Below, one piece after another: positions 33,673 through 41,755 of a stretch of DNA of 43,569 bases (positions are counted from its first letter, which is position 1; every line of letters begins with the position of its first letter). The notes beneath the pieces are model-generated. The model was not told the DNA's origin, ran no database searches, and worked only from the letters and a program-made list of their open reading frames with translations. This DNA comes from Solobacterium sp. Lineage in GTDB: Bacteria; Bacillota_I; Bacilli_A; Erysipelotrichales; Erysipelotrichaceae. Position numbers and translations under genes: made by a program. The DNA is taken from assembly GCA_017432325.1 (NCBI GenBank), contig JAFRJJ010000012.1, positions 1 to 43,569 on the forward strand, in the 5' to 3' direction.

Positions 33673-34981
33673 CAGCAGGATCATCAGGATTCTGATCCCT
33701 GTCATCATCGAGAACGGATTGATGACATTATCAGGCATGGTCCTGACAGGATATATCGGAAGGCTACCGGTCATGGATATCAATGCGTACGGATTGTGCA
33801 CAAGGATATACAGTATTTACGGAGCACTGATCAGGGGCATGGCTGCGGCAGTGCTTGTTCTGCTTGCGAAAGAACTCATGAAGCGCAGACGGCATTTGGT
33901 CAATCACCTGATACAGGAATGCTACATGGAGATACTGTTTGTTTCCGTGCTGCTGTCTGTTCTGATCCTGATCTGTTCCGGATGGATCCTGTCATTTATG
34001 AGCAGGGATCCAGTACTGCTTGCCGGGGGAAAACGTCTGCTTCTGCAGACAGTTTGGTTTTATCCGCTGTTTGCGCTGATCCGCCTGAATGCCAGCGCAT
34101 TCCAGGCTAAGGGTAATACCGGAACACCGATGAAGATCGCTGTTGCGGGCAACATCGTCAGTATCATCTTCGGATACATCTGGATCTTCGGGATCGGTTC
34201 TTTTCATGGATACGGGATCAGCGGGGCAGCTATGGCACAGAATCTTTCGCTGTGTGTGATGTTTCTGCTCGGTACATTTCTGCTCTATGGAAAAGGCGGT
34301 GAATATGAGGGCGCCTTTGAAAACTGGAAAATGCAGGATTTTTCCGGCAGTTCAAAGCTGATCAGAATGGGTATTCCTGCTGCGCTGGAAGACTCGTTCT
34401 GGCAGTTTGCGGCAGTAATGATCAGCAGGATCATACTCGGATACGGCCAGGAATATTACGCGTCCTACCAGCTTGGTCTGCAGGCAGAGGGCTTCTGCGA
34501 TACGATGTCAGCAGGCTTTATGACTGCTTCACTGTCCCTGGCTTCCGGATCATCGGAAGAACAGAACGGTGTATACCTGAAACGCCTCAGATTTTTCTGC
34601 CGGATCGTGATCATGATCACGATGCTGTTTCTGCTGACGCTGTCGTCAAAAGTTCTCGGGCTGCTCACAGACAAGCCCGAACTGATCAGGATCGCGTCCG
34701 GGTACCTGCTGGTCATGGTCTTTTCCCAGTATCCCACGCATATGCAGAAGATCTCCAACGGATTTATCAAGGCTTCCGGCCGTGCAGGTACGACAATGAC
34801 AGTCAACCTGGTCGGTCTGTGGCTGATCAGGGTCCCGCTTGTGTACCTGCTTGGCAGTGTACTGAATGCGGATATTATGATGATCTGGTGGGCGTTCAAT
34901 GCGGATCTGTGGTTCAGGTTCATCCTGCTGGAGATCATACTCAAAAGGCAGAGATCCACAGCAGCACAGCAGATGCGATAA
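33632..34981 (+). CDS. MATE family efflux transporter
   Basis: A 449-residue membrane protein with about 12 hydrophobic helices arranged as two similar halves, the hallmark of MATE transporters. The N-terminal half begins IIRILIPVIIENGLMTLSGMVLTGYIGRL, the second half begins LIRMGIPAALEDSFWQFAAVMISRIILGYG. MATE proteins export cationic drugs or metabolites in exchange for Na+ or H+. The ATG at 33632 follows CCGGAG by 6 bases, so the gene overlaps the HAD gene by 41 bases. A later start is possible but would shorten the first helix's lead. The cargo is unknown. Confidence 0.82.
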   Translation: MMPSLSLKTYGQTDSRIIRILIPVIIENGLMTLSGMVLTGYIGRLPVMDINAYGLCTRIYSIYGALIRGMAAAVLVLLAKELMKRRRHLVNHLIQECYMEILFVSVLLSVLILICSGWILSFMSRDPVLLAGGKRLLLQTVWFYPLFALIRLNASAFQAKGNTGTPMKIAVAGNIVSIIFGYIWIFGIGSFHGYGISGAAMAQNLSLCVMFLLGTFLLYGKGGEYEGAFENWKMQDFSGSSKLIRMGIPAALEDSFWQFAAVMISRIILGYGQEYYASYQLGLQAEGFCDTMSAGFMTASLSLASGSSEEQNGVYLKRLRFFCRIVIMITMLFLLTLSSKVLGLLTDKPELIRIASGYLLVMVFSQYPTHMQKISNGFIKASGRAGTTMTVNLVGLWLIRVPLVYLLGSVLNADIMMIWWAFNADLWFRFILLEIILKRQRSTAAQQMR

Positions 34982-35019
34982 AAGGCCATGTTTCATCACA
35001 GGCACAATATACAAAAAGA

Positions 35020-35065
35020 AAACGGCAGCTGCTCCTGCTCATATCACAGAGGGCATCTGCCGTTT
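35020..35065. terminator. bidirectional terminator
   Basis: AAACGGCAG (35020-35028) pairs with CTGCCGTTT (35057-35065) with a 28-base loop. A-rich sequence lies before it. It serves the MATE gene and the convergent small gene. Confidence 0.65.
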
Positions 35066-35076
35066 AAATAACCGTT

Positions 35077-35433
35077 TTACTGCTGTTTTCGTCCTGCTTC
35101 GGCAAAAAACCCGCTGAGTTTGAAATACCTGCCGTCCTGATCTGCCAGGCTGCGGTACATTTTCCACGATGTATTCTTCACAGCATTGCTGACTGCCCGC
35201 TGAGCAAAGCGGATACATGCACCGGTGCGCAGACGTTCCGGTGTTATGCAGGGCAGTTTATACGCATCGGAATCATTCCGATCCTGGGCACGGATGATCT
35301 CACGGAAAATATCACGCCCGGAAAGAATGCTGTGTATGACTTCCAGCTGTCCGCTGTTCAGAGATCCCGTGATGTCCGGACGCAGGGTGTGAAATATCCG
35401 ATTCAGTTCATGACTGCTGCAGGTGATCATCAT
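35077..35433 (-). CDS. hypothetical protein
   Basis: A 118-residue protein without signal peptide or membrane segment, which I do not recognise. It is helical and basic at its C-terminal half (TPERLRTGACIRFAQRAVSNAVKNTSWKMYRSLADQDGRYFK). GGAAAGGATAATC precedes the two ATG codons at the start. It is convergent with the MATE gene and divergent from the carboxypeptidase gene, with a terminator at its 3' end. The composition, the ribosome binding site and the lack of a competing frame support it as a gene. No function can be suggested. Confidence 0.6.
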   Translation of the reverse strand: MMITCSSHELNRIFHTLRPDITGSLNSGQLEVIHSILSGRDIFREIIRAQDRNDSDAYKLPCITPERLRTGACIRFAQRAVSNAVKNTSWKMYRSLADQDGRYFKLSGFFAEAGRKQQ

Positions 35434-35592
35434 TGATTATCCTTTCCATATTATTCTGACTGAAAAAAGCAATGCTGAACGTCTATTTTATTGTTCTGGT
35501 TTTTATGACGGACATCCTGTCCGTGGTCCGGCATGAATTTTTAAAGATTGCAGTCAGGACATAAAATAGTGAGCATGATTCATCTGAAACGA

Positions 35593-35604
35593 TATAATAC
35601 ATAC
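35593..35604 (+). promoter_or_regulatory. -10 element 6 bases before a start codon
   Basis: TATAAT (35593-35598) lies exactly 6 bases before the carboxypeptidase ATG. Transcription would begin at or next to the start codon, so the mRNA may be leaderless. No ribosome binding site or good -35 is seen. Confidence 0.4.
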
Positions 35605-36882
35605 ATGCGGAAAACGATCATAGCAGCAGGCATCAGCCTGCTTACAATATGCAGTCTCACATTGACAGGGATCGCGGAAGACGAACATCCGGAAGACGCG
35701 CCGGATGTTGCCAGTGAATATGTGTACCTGATAGATACCGGAAACGGGCAGGTGATCTGGTCGCTGAACTCTGAAGACAGGATGTATCCGGCTTCCATGA
35801 CCAAGCTGATGACGGAGATCCTGGCGATCGAAGCGCTCACCGATCCGGATGAACGGATCATGATCACGCCTGAAATGACAGCCGGACTGTATGAGGCAAA
35901 TGCGTCCGTAGCCGGTTATCAGATCGGGGATGAGCCGACCGTACGCGACCTGCTGTACGGAACTGCCCTGGCATCCGGAGCGGAATGCGTCAATGCTCTG
36001 GCGATCCGTACCGACGGATCGGTACAGGCTTTTGTGGATCATATGAACCGCAAGGCAGAAGAACTGGGAATGCAGGGCACGCATTTTGTGAATCCTACCG
36101 GACTGCATGACGGGGATCACTACAGTACATGCCGGGATATTGAAACACTGTTCAACTATTGTTATCAGAATGAATTCTTCCGGGAACTTCTCAGGAAACG
36201 GACATATTTAAGCACGCCTGTTGCGTCTAATCAAAACGGGATCCCGATGGAATCTACCGTCTGGAGCATGATCCAGGACACACCTGTACCGGGATTTATC
36301 GGCGGAAAGACAGGGTTTACCTATCCGGCGGGAAGATGCCTGGCATCCGGCGCGGAGATCAACGGCATGGACCTTGTGCTTGTCACAGGAAAAGCACCGA
36401 ACGATCCTGCTTCGGCAGTCAATGACGCAATGACGGTCTACGGGTGGCTTTCCGAACATATGAGCCGCAGGGAACTGATTCCGGACAATGACTTCCTGGC
36501 GAAGATAGCTGTGGTCGATTCGGAGACACGGTATATCGCCGTTTACAGTGAAGAATCATTCTCCCGGGATGTCCTGGATACGGAAGACATCCGGGTAGTG
36601 GTTGATTTCCCTTCAGAACTCATTGCCCCTGTCAGTCAGGGAGAGTATCTCGGCAATATAATTGTTTATTCCGGTGACACATTATTGTATGAATACGACT
36701 TTGATGTGATAGAAGATATTCCCTACAGCCGTTTCGTCCATATCAAACGGGTCCTGAATGAATTCTACAGCAGTCATCCGTTTCTCTGCAGAGGAGCCAT
36801 CGGGGCTGCAGGGCTGCTGATCGTCTTCCTGATCAACAGGATCACAGCAGGCAGAAAGAGAAGACGCAGAAGAAGACGCTAA
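35605..36882 (+). CDS. D-alanyl-D-alanine carboxypeptidase (DacA-type)
   Basis: A 425-residue low-molecular-weight penicillin-binding protein that trims the terminal D-Ala from peptidoglycan stem peptides outside the membrane. A signal peptide covers residues 1-23. The active-site SxxK is SMTK (S64, K67) in MYPASMTKLMT, and the KTG triad is in IGGKTGFTY (K235). The usual SxN (SGN) reads SGAECVN (S124), so its asparagine is replaced or shifted. A C-terminal domain (about 290-380) follows, then a single membrane helix (AIGAAGLLIVFLINRI) and a tail of nearly continuous arginines. The start is set by the signal peptide. The 3' neighbour, a lipoprotein phosphatase, begins 27 bases on. Confidence 0.9.
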   Translation: MRKTIIAAGISLLTICSLTLTGIAEDEHPEDAPDVASEYVYLIDTGNGQVIWSLNSEDRMYPASMTKLMTEILAIEALTDPDERIMITPEMTAGLYEANASVAGYQIGDEPTVRDLLYGTALASGAECVNALAIRTDGSVQAFVDHMNRKAEELGMQGTHFVNPTGLHDGDHYSTCRDIETLFNYCYQNEFFRELLRKRTYLSTPVASNQNGIPMESTVWSMIQDTPVPGFIGGKTGFTYPAGRCLASGAEINGMDLVLVTGKAPNDPASAVNDAMTVYGWLSEHMSRRELIPDNDFLAKIAVVDSETRYIAVYSEESFSRDVLDTEDIRVVVDFPSELIAPVSQGEYLGNIIVYSGDTLLYEYDFDVIEDIPYSRFVHIKRVLNEFYSSHPFLCRGAIGAAGLLIVFLINRITAGRKRRRRRRR

Positions 36883-36909
36883 ACTTCTGAAACGATACGG
36901 AGGAATGAT

Positions 36910-38091
36910 ATGAAACACCAGTACAGGATCCTGACAGCAGTCATGATAGCTGCAGTATCTCTCTGTGCCTGTCAGAAAGAAGAACAGGTACAGGAAGACC
37001 CGAAGATCGAAAACTACGCCATCATCCATGAAACGGAATTCGGCGGAGTCTACATCAAATCCACGATCGATGATTTCAACAAGCTTGGATTCACCTATGG
37101 AGACAGTGTGAACGTAGAATTCTCCAACGGATTCAAGCTGGAGGATGTACCGTACTACAGCGGATATTATGTAGACGCGGGACAGCCGCTGCTCATCGCT
37201 TATCCCGGATATGATTACATCAAGGCAGCAGTCAACTACGGCGATGATCTGTGGGAGACAGCAGGTCTTCAGCAGAAGAATGATCCGCAGCTGAACCTGT
37301 GGCTGCAGTCAGACCTCGATGAACACGATACGGCATCGGTATACCTGAATGAACGCGGCAAATACGCGGATATCCAGGCAGCGCGTGATATTCACTACTA
37401 TGATGAACGTGAACGGTATACGACAGATGAAGAGTTTGCGAATTTCCGCAGTATCTATATGGGCAATCTTGCGGAGAATCGACTGTACCGTTCCGCGTCT
37501 CCCTGTGACAACCAGCATAACAGGGCACCCTATGTTGATAAACTCATGGAACAGGCCGGTGTGAACGGTATCCTGAATCTATCCGACAGCCATCTGAAGA
37601 TCAGGGGATACATCGAAAAGGAAAACTTTGATTCGCCGTATTTCCTGTCCCTGTACCGGAATGACAAGGTCATTCCGCTGGCACTGAATATGAATTATCT
37701 TTCGGATGAATTTGCCGTAACAGTTGCCCAGGGAATCACCGCACTGACAGAGACAGAACCGCCGTATCTGGTCCACTGCACAGAAGGAAAAGACCGTACG
37801 GGATTTGTATGCATGCTGGTGGAGGCTCTGGCAGGGGCAGAGTATCAGCAGATCGCGGATGATTATATGGTGACGTATGACAATTACTACGGCATCACTG
37901 CGGAAAGTGAACCGGATAAGTATAAAACGATCCTGGAAAAGAACCTGGATGCCATGATCCGTTCCATTGTCGGTGATGAGAGCGTGGACATCACAACTGC
38001 GGACCTGTCTGTATATGCGAAGAACTATCTGATCAAAGCAGGCATGAGTGAAGAAGAGATCGCGGCATTCCTGAGCCGGATCTGTGATTGA
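36910..38091 (+). CDS. lipoprotein tyrosine phosphatase
   Basis: A 393-residue predicted lipoprotein. Signal peptide with lipobox-like SLCAC (cysteine 21), so it is anchored outside the cell. The C-terminal half is a protein-tyrosine/dual-specificity-type phosphatase. The active-site loop is HCTEGKDRTGF (Cys290, Arg296), followed by helices. The form H-C-x-E-G-K-D-R-T is typical of the Bacillota Y-phosphatase 3 group (PTP with phosphoinositide-like activity). The first part (about 45-140) is a beta-rich domain (DSVNVEFSNGFKLEDVPYYSGYYVD) often found before such phosphatases. CGGAGGAATG precedes the ATG. It lies 27 bases after the carboxypeptidase and may be co-transcribed. The target is unknown. 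Confidence 0.88.
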   Translation: MKHQYRILTAVMIAAVSLCACQKEEQVQEDPKIENYAIIHETEFGGVYIKSTIDDFNKLGFTYGDSVNVEFSNGFKLEDVPYYSGYYVDAGQPLLIAYPGYDYIKAAVNYGDDLWETAGLQQKNDPQLNLWLQSDLDEHDTASVYLNERGKYADIQAARDIHYYDERERYTTDEEFANFRSIYMGNLAENRLYRSASPCDNQHNRAPYVDKLMEQAGVNGILNLSDSHLKIRGYIEKENFDSPYFLSLYRNDKVIPLALNMNYLSDEFAVTVAQGITALTETEPPYLVHCTEGKDRTGFVCMLVEALAGAEYQQIADDYMVTYDNYYGITAESEPDKYKTILEKNLDAMIRSIVGDESVDITTADLSVYAKNYLIKAGMSEEEIAAFLSRICD

Positions 38092-38113
38092 AATACTGTG
38101 TATGATCCAAATC

Positions 38114-38143
38114 AAGGTACCTTGCGGAAAAGGTGCCTTTTTT
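38114..38143 (+). terminator. terminator of carboxypeptidase/phosphatase unit
   Basis: AAGGTACC (38114-38121) pairs with GGTGCCTT (38132-38139) with a wobble, followed by Ts to 38143. Confidence 0.75.
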
Positions 38144-38180
38144 ACCGGCAGTGATATAAGATGATAAGTGAGGCACACAT

Positions 38181-38918
38181 ATGAACAATGATCTGATCAT
38201 CCGCAGCATCTATATTGATTGGGATAAAATCGAATCTGACAGCTACCTGAGAAACATTGAAGCGATCAGGGCTAAAGACAGGATCGACTTTCATGCGCAG
38301 GCAACGATCCTGACCGGTGAGAACGGCTCTGGGAAATCAACGCTGCTGGAAGCTGTCGCGGTCGCCTATGGCTTCAATCCTGAAGGCGGTTCAAGAAATT
38401 ACAGTTTTTCCACGTATGATTCCCATTCAGAACTGTCCAACGCGCTCACACTGTCCAAAGGATACCGTAATCGCAACGGATGGGGTTACTTCCTGAGGGC
38501 AGAGAGTTTTTACAATGTCGCTACAGCTGAGGAAGAGTATTCAAAAGACACTGAAAAAGGACCGATGTATTACCACAGAAGGTCACACGGCGAAAGCTTT
38601 CTGGCTCTGGCACAGGAAAACTTCCGTTCCCGCGGTCTTTATCTCCTGGATGAACCGGAAGCTGCGCTGTCACCGCGCAGACAGATGACACTGCTGGCAA
38701 TGATTATGGAGAGTATCAAACTCGGTTCCCAGTTTATGATCGCTACGCACTCACCGATCCTTTCCGGCATACCCGGTGCTGAATTATGGTCGTTTGACGG
38801 ACCGCTTCATACATGTACTTATGAGGAAACAGACGCATATACCGTTACGAAGATGTTTATCGACAGACGGGAACAGGTCCTGAAATATCTGTTGGACGAT
38901 GAACCTGAAAATATATAA
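38181..38918 (+). CDS. predicted ATPase of the ABC/RecF-like type (COG3910-like)
   Basis: A 245-residue stand-alone ATPase. Walker A is GENGSGKST (46-54), the ABC signature-like SHGES lies at 135-139, Walker B with catalytic Glu is LYLLDEPEAAL (153-163), and the H-loop is ATHSPIL (His190). The fold is that of SMC/RecF/ABC-type cassettes, as in the short family of predicted ATPases COG3910. It has no membrane partner next to it and no coiled coil. Role unknown in this family; nuclease or DNA-repair partners are sometimes present but none is here. No strong ribosome binding site lies before the ATG, and GTGAGGC is the nearest. It ends in a strong bidirectional terminator. Confidence 0.85.
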   Translation: MNNDLIIRSIYIDWDKIESDSYLRNIEAIRAKDRIDFHAQATILTGENGSGKSTLLEAVAVAYGFNPEGGSRNYSFSTYDSHSELSNALTLSKGYRNRNGWGYFLRAESFYNVATAEEEYSKDTEKGPMYYHRRSHGESFLALAQENFRSRGLYLLDEPEAALSPRRQMTLLAMIMESIKLGSQFMIATHSPILSGIPGAELWSFDGPLHTCTYEETDAYTVTKMFIDRREQVLKYLLDDEPENI

Positions 38919-38966
38919 AACTGTAACCTGTGCTGATCACCTGATGATCAGAGGGTTACAGTTTTT
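38918..38966. terminator. bidirectional terminator
   Basis: AAACTGTAACC (38918-38928) pairs with GGTTACAGTTT (38954-38964), with an inner CTGATCA/TGATCAG hairpin and Ts after it. Confidence 0.85.
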
Positions 38967-38978
38967 GTATGAACAGTC

Positions 38979-39869
38979 TCAGAGTTTTTCCTTCAGGAAG
39001 CTGCGTATGATCGTCCTTGTTTCTTCCTGGAAGAACTCATCAGAGCCGTGGTCAGCTCCTTTCAGTACATAATAACTGATATCTTTACCCGCTTCGGTCA
39101 TGGCATGATAATACATCTCGCTCTGTTCGATATTGACCGCGCGGTCATCGCTGCCGTGCATGACGAGGACAGGACATGTATGTTCACAGATACCGTTGAT
39201 CCCGCCAGCCTGCTTCGCTTTTTCGGGAATGTCATCCGGCAGTCCGCCGAGCATCATGCATTCCGGAAATTCTTCGGGAATATTAGAACGCCCCGGGCGC
39301 TTTCCCTGTTTGACGGCATTGAGATTGAAACGATAGATCGCTTCGATATCGGCGATGCCATAGAGATCGACGGCACATTTGACATGGCTGCTTACGCTGC
39401 TGTATGTCTGTGTGTCAAACTGTCCGTCATTGTTTGCGGCAAGCAGTGTCAGATGTCCTCCTGCGGAAGAACCGATGATACCGATGCGTTCCGGATCGAT
39501 ATGATACTTTTCCGCGTTTATCCTCAGGAATCTGACTGCGGTCAGGACATCGCTGATCTGTGCGGGAAACACTGCTTCACCTATGATGCGGTATTCAGCA
39601 GCAGCGATAATGATCCCTTCTTCAGCCAGATACATCAGTTCCGGCAGCATCTCCGCAGCCCGCTCCCGTCCGCCGCGCCAAGCGCCGCCGCATACCCATA
39701 CCATGCACGGATATCTGTTCGTGTCTTTTGTACGGTGTCCGACAGGAGACAGCAATGACACATGCTGGTCACGCTTTTCCCCGTTCAGCACAGGCTGTGT
39801 ATCGTAAACGATCCCCTGATGCAGATAGATATGTTTCCGTTTGATCTCCGGTCTGATGACTGTCTTCAT
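38979..39869 (-). CDS. alpha/beta hydrolase (esterase-like)
   Basis: A 296-residue alpha/beta hydrolase of the BD-FAE/HSL-like esterase group. The oxyanion segment is WVCGGAWRGG (a variant of HGGGW, about 58-67). The nucleophile elbow is GSSAGG with Ser135, the acid is in HGSDDRAV (Asp241 or 242) and the base is His274 in GADHGSDEF. All three catalytic residues are present. No signal peptide is seen, so it acts in the cytoplasm. GAGGGAGGC precedes the ATG. It probably hydrolyses acetyl or carbohydrate esters, but the substrate is not shown by context. It is a single gene. Confidence 0.88.
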   Translation of the reverse strand: MKTVIRPEIKRKHIYLHQGIVYDTQPVLNGEKRDQHVSLLSPVGHRTKDTNRYPCMVWVCGGAWRGGRERAAEMLPELMYLAEEGIIIAAAEYRIIGEAVFPAQISDVLTAVRFLRINAEKYHIDPERIGIIGSSAGGHLTLLAANNDGQFDTQTYSSVSSHVKCAVDLYGIADIEAIYRFNLNAVKQGKRPGRSNIPEEFPECMMLGGLPDDIPEKAKQAGGINGICEHTCPVLVMHGSDDRAVNIEQSEMYYHAMTEAGKDISYYVLKGADHGSDEFFQEETRTIIRSFLKEKL

Positions 39870-39954
39870 AGCATTGCCTCCCTCTTTCAGAAAGATTATA
39901 GTCCGGCATCCGGATATCCATGAATCTGATATGTTTATGATTCATTCGGACAGC

Positions 39955-39983
39955 AAAAAAGCCATAACATGTTCTGTTACGGC
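39955..39983 (-). terminator. terminator of cytidylate-kinase-like gene
   Basis: On the minus strand GCCGTAAC (39983-39976) pairs with GTTATGGC (39968-39961) with a wobble, followed by TTTTTT. It lies 26 bases after the stop codon at 40010. Confidence 0.8.
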
Positions 39984-40009
39984 TTCGTTCATAAGCTGAA
40001 CCAGTATTC

Positions 40010-40669
40010 TTACAGTTCTTTCATCGTGCTGGCAAGAATGACTGCGGAATAGTCCCTGACAAACATATCCGTGTTGATCAGAAGATCATATGTTTCTTTC
40101 TTTCCCCATTCCGTATCACTGTGTACCTTGTGGTAGTTATAGCGGATCATGTCCTCTTCATGGATCTTTGCCTTGACCAGTTCATCATTCGTCAGATCAT
40201 GATAGAGCGGTGATATCTTTGCGCGGACGATCTTTGCAGGAATATCCAGCGCATAGGTGAGGGCACTCACGCATGTATATCCTCTTTCCAGGATCATTTC
40301 CCTGGTGGCACGGTCATGGATCAGGCAGGGACCTTTTGCGAGGGCGATATCGATCGCTTTGTCAAATGCGGCAGAGATGCGGGCATATTCCGGATCATTG
40401 ACGATCTCTTCCTTTGTGATCGTATCGCTGCGCAGTTTTGTTTCAAACGTTTCCACATCTGCCTGTGTGACACCGCACTCGGGAACCAGTTCCAGCAGAA
40501 GGACGGCGTCCCAGTAAGTGTAGCCGCCGGCTTGGCAGGCTCTTACGGCGATCATTCTTCCCATTGAGCAGTATTCACTGTCCAGAACAATACAGTGGGG
40601 TTTATTATATTGTGCTTCAAACTCTTTTGCGCCTTTCGTATCAAACGCTTTTCTGACATCTTCAGCCAT
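40010..40669 (-). CDS. cytidylate kinase-like protein with degenerate P-loop
   Basis: A 219-residue protein of the Cytidylate_kin2 family. The N-terminal segment reads IVLDSEYCSMGRMIAVRAC, where family members have ISREYGSGGREIA. The glycines of the nucleotide loop are largely lost and the lysine is absent, as in much of this family. The rest fits: GYTYWDAVLLLELVPE, a helical lid, GPCLIHDRATREMIL (where others have GRCADYIL), VRAKISPLY, and the C-terminal NYHKVHSDTEWGKKETYDLLINTD, which is strongly family-like. CAGGAGAGAC-type spacing precedes the ATG (ribosome binding site AAGGAGAG at 40676-40683 on the minus strand). Catalytic kinase activity is doubtful; a sensor or ligand-binding role is possible. 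Confidence 0.78.
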   Translation of the reverse strand: MAEDVRKAFDTKGAKEFEAQYNKPHCIVLDSEYCSMGRMIAVRACQAGGYTYWDAVLLLELVPECGVTQADVETFETKLRSDTITKEEIVNDPEYARISAAFDKAIDIALAKGPCLIHDRATREMILERGYTCVSALTYALDIPAKIVRAKISPLYHDLTNDELVKAKIHEEDMIRYNYHKVHSDTEWGKKETYDLLINTDMFVRDYSAVILASTMKEL

Positions 40670-40887
40670 GTTGGTCTCTCCTTATATCGTTAACCTAAAT
40701 ATATCCCATGCTTCACCTGCCGGTAAAGCCTGTACAGACAGAATGTTTTGCAAAAACAGTGCTGCAGTAAAAACATTCCTGTCACTGCGTAATATTCGGA
40801 ATTATTTATGAATCATAAAATTTACCTACGCTTGGTGTTTCTTACTTTTTTTATAATATATGAAAAGAACGGAACGGGAAGGAATGT

Positions 40888-41754
40888 ATGAATACCAGGG
40901 ACTTGCAGATCTTTATCAAGATTGCCGATTACCGCAGTATTACAAGAACTGCTGAAGATCTTCAGATGACACAGCCCGCGATCAGCAGCGCATTGAAACG
41001 GCTGGAAGAAGAACTGGGCTATCCCCTGTTTATCAGACGCGGTAAATGGCTGCTTTTAAACAGTCAGGGAGAACTGTTTTATCATGCGTCTAAGGATTTT
41101 CTGGCAGAGATGGATCATATGCGGAGCGGTCTGCAGCTGAATGATCATCAGAAGAAGGAGATCGTGATCGAAATGTATCTGCACAGCGACAGACTGTACA
41201 GTCTGCTGGGAATGTTTACACGGGAACATCCGGATATCCGTGTCACGCTTCAGCTGAGATCACATTCCGAACTGGAAAGTTACCGGACCGGTGACTTTAA
41301 AGTGCTTTTATCTCCTGACAAGGACGAATCTGATGAATTCCTTCCGCTGGAGCATATGGGAGGGCTGTACGCGATCCTGCCTGTTCATCATCCGTTCTCA
41401 TCTTATACGCACCTGACGATCGATGATCTGAAGGACGAACAATATGTATTTATGACTGTGTCCGATTCAGCAGGCATTGAATCGGTCTATCATACCTGCA
41501 TCAGTGCGGGTTTTACACCAAAGATCGCTGTCATCACCAGCGGAAAGACCAGCAAGTTCGCGGCGATCAGGAAGGGCTGCGGTATCGGACTGGCATATGA
41601 CAACGCATTGTCCCTGGCTCCTTTGATCAAGGACTGCCGCGTGATCCCTGTGGAATTCCCCCTGAAGATCAGCTGGCTCGGCCTGACATGGAAACCCGAA
41701 GAGATGACTGAAGCGGCAGAGCGCTTTCTGACGTTCGCAAAGGAGAATATCTGA
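40888..41754 (+). CDS. LysR family transcriptional regulator (first of tandem pair)
   Basis: A 288-residue LysR regulator. The winged helix-turn-helix covers residues 1-60 (LQIFIKIADYRSITRTAEDLQMTQPAISSALKRLEEELGYPLFIR), then a linker helix and a type 2 periplasmic-binding-like effector domain (about 88-288, with DLKDEQYVFMT and GCGIGLAYDNAL). GGAAGGAATG precedes the ATG, and a TATAAT lies at 40852-40857. Its stop is one base before the start of a second LysR gene, so they form one operon. No other gene is in that operon or directly divergent except the cytidylate-kinase-like gene, which could be its target. The effector is unknown. Confidence 0.9.
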   Translation: MNTRDLQIFIKIADYRSITRTAEDLQMTQPAISSALKRLEEELGYPLFIRRGKWLLLNSQGELFYHASKDFLAEMDHMRSGLQLNDHQKKEIVIEMYLHSDRLYSLLGMFTREHPDIRVTLQLRSHSELESYRTGDFKVLLSPDKDESDEFLPLEHMGGLYAILPVHHPFSSYTHLTIDDLKDEQYVFMTVSDSAGIESVYHTCISAGFTPKIAVITSGKTSKFAAIRKGCGIGLAYDNALSLAPLIKDCRVIPVEFPLKISWLGLTWKPEEMTEAAERFLTFAKENI

Positions 41755-41755
41755 T

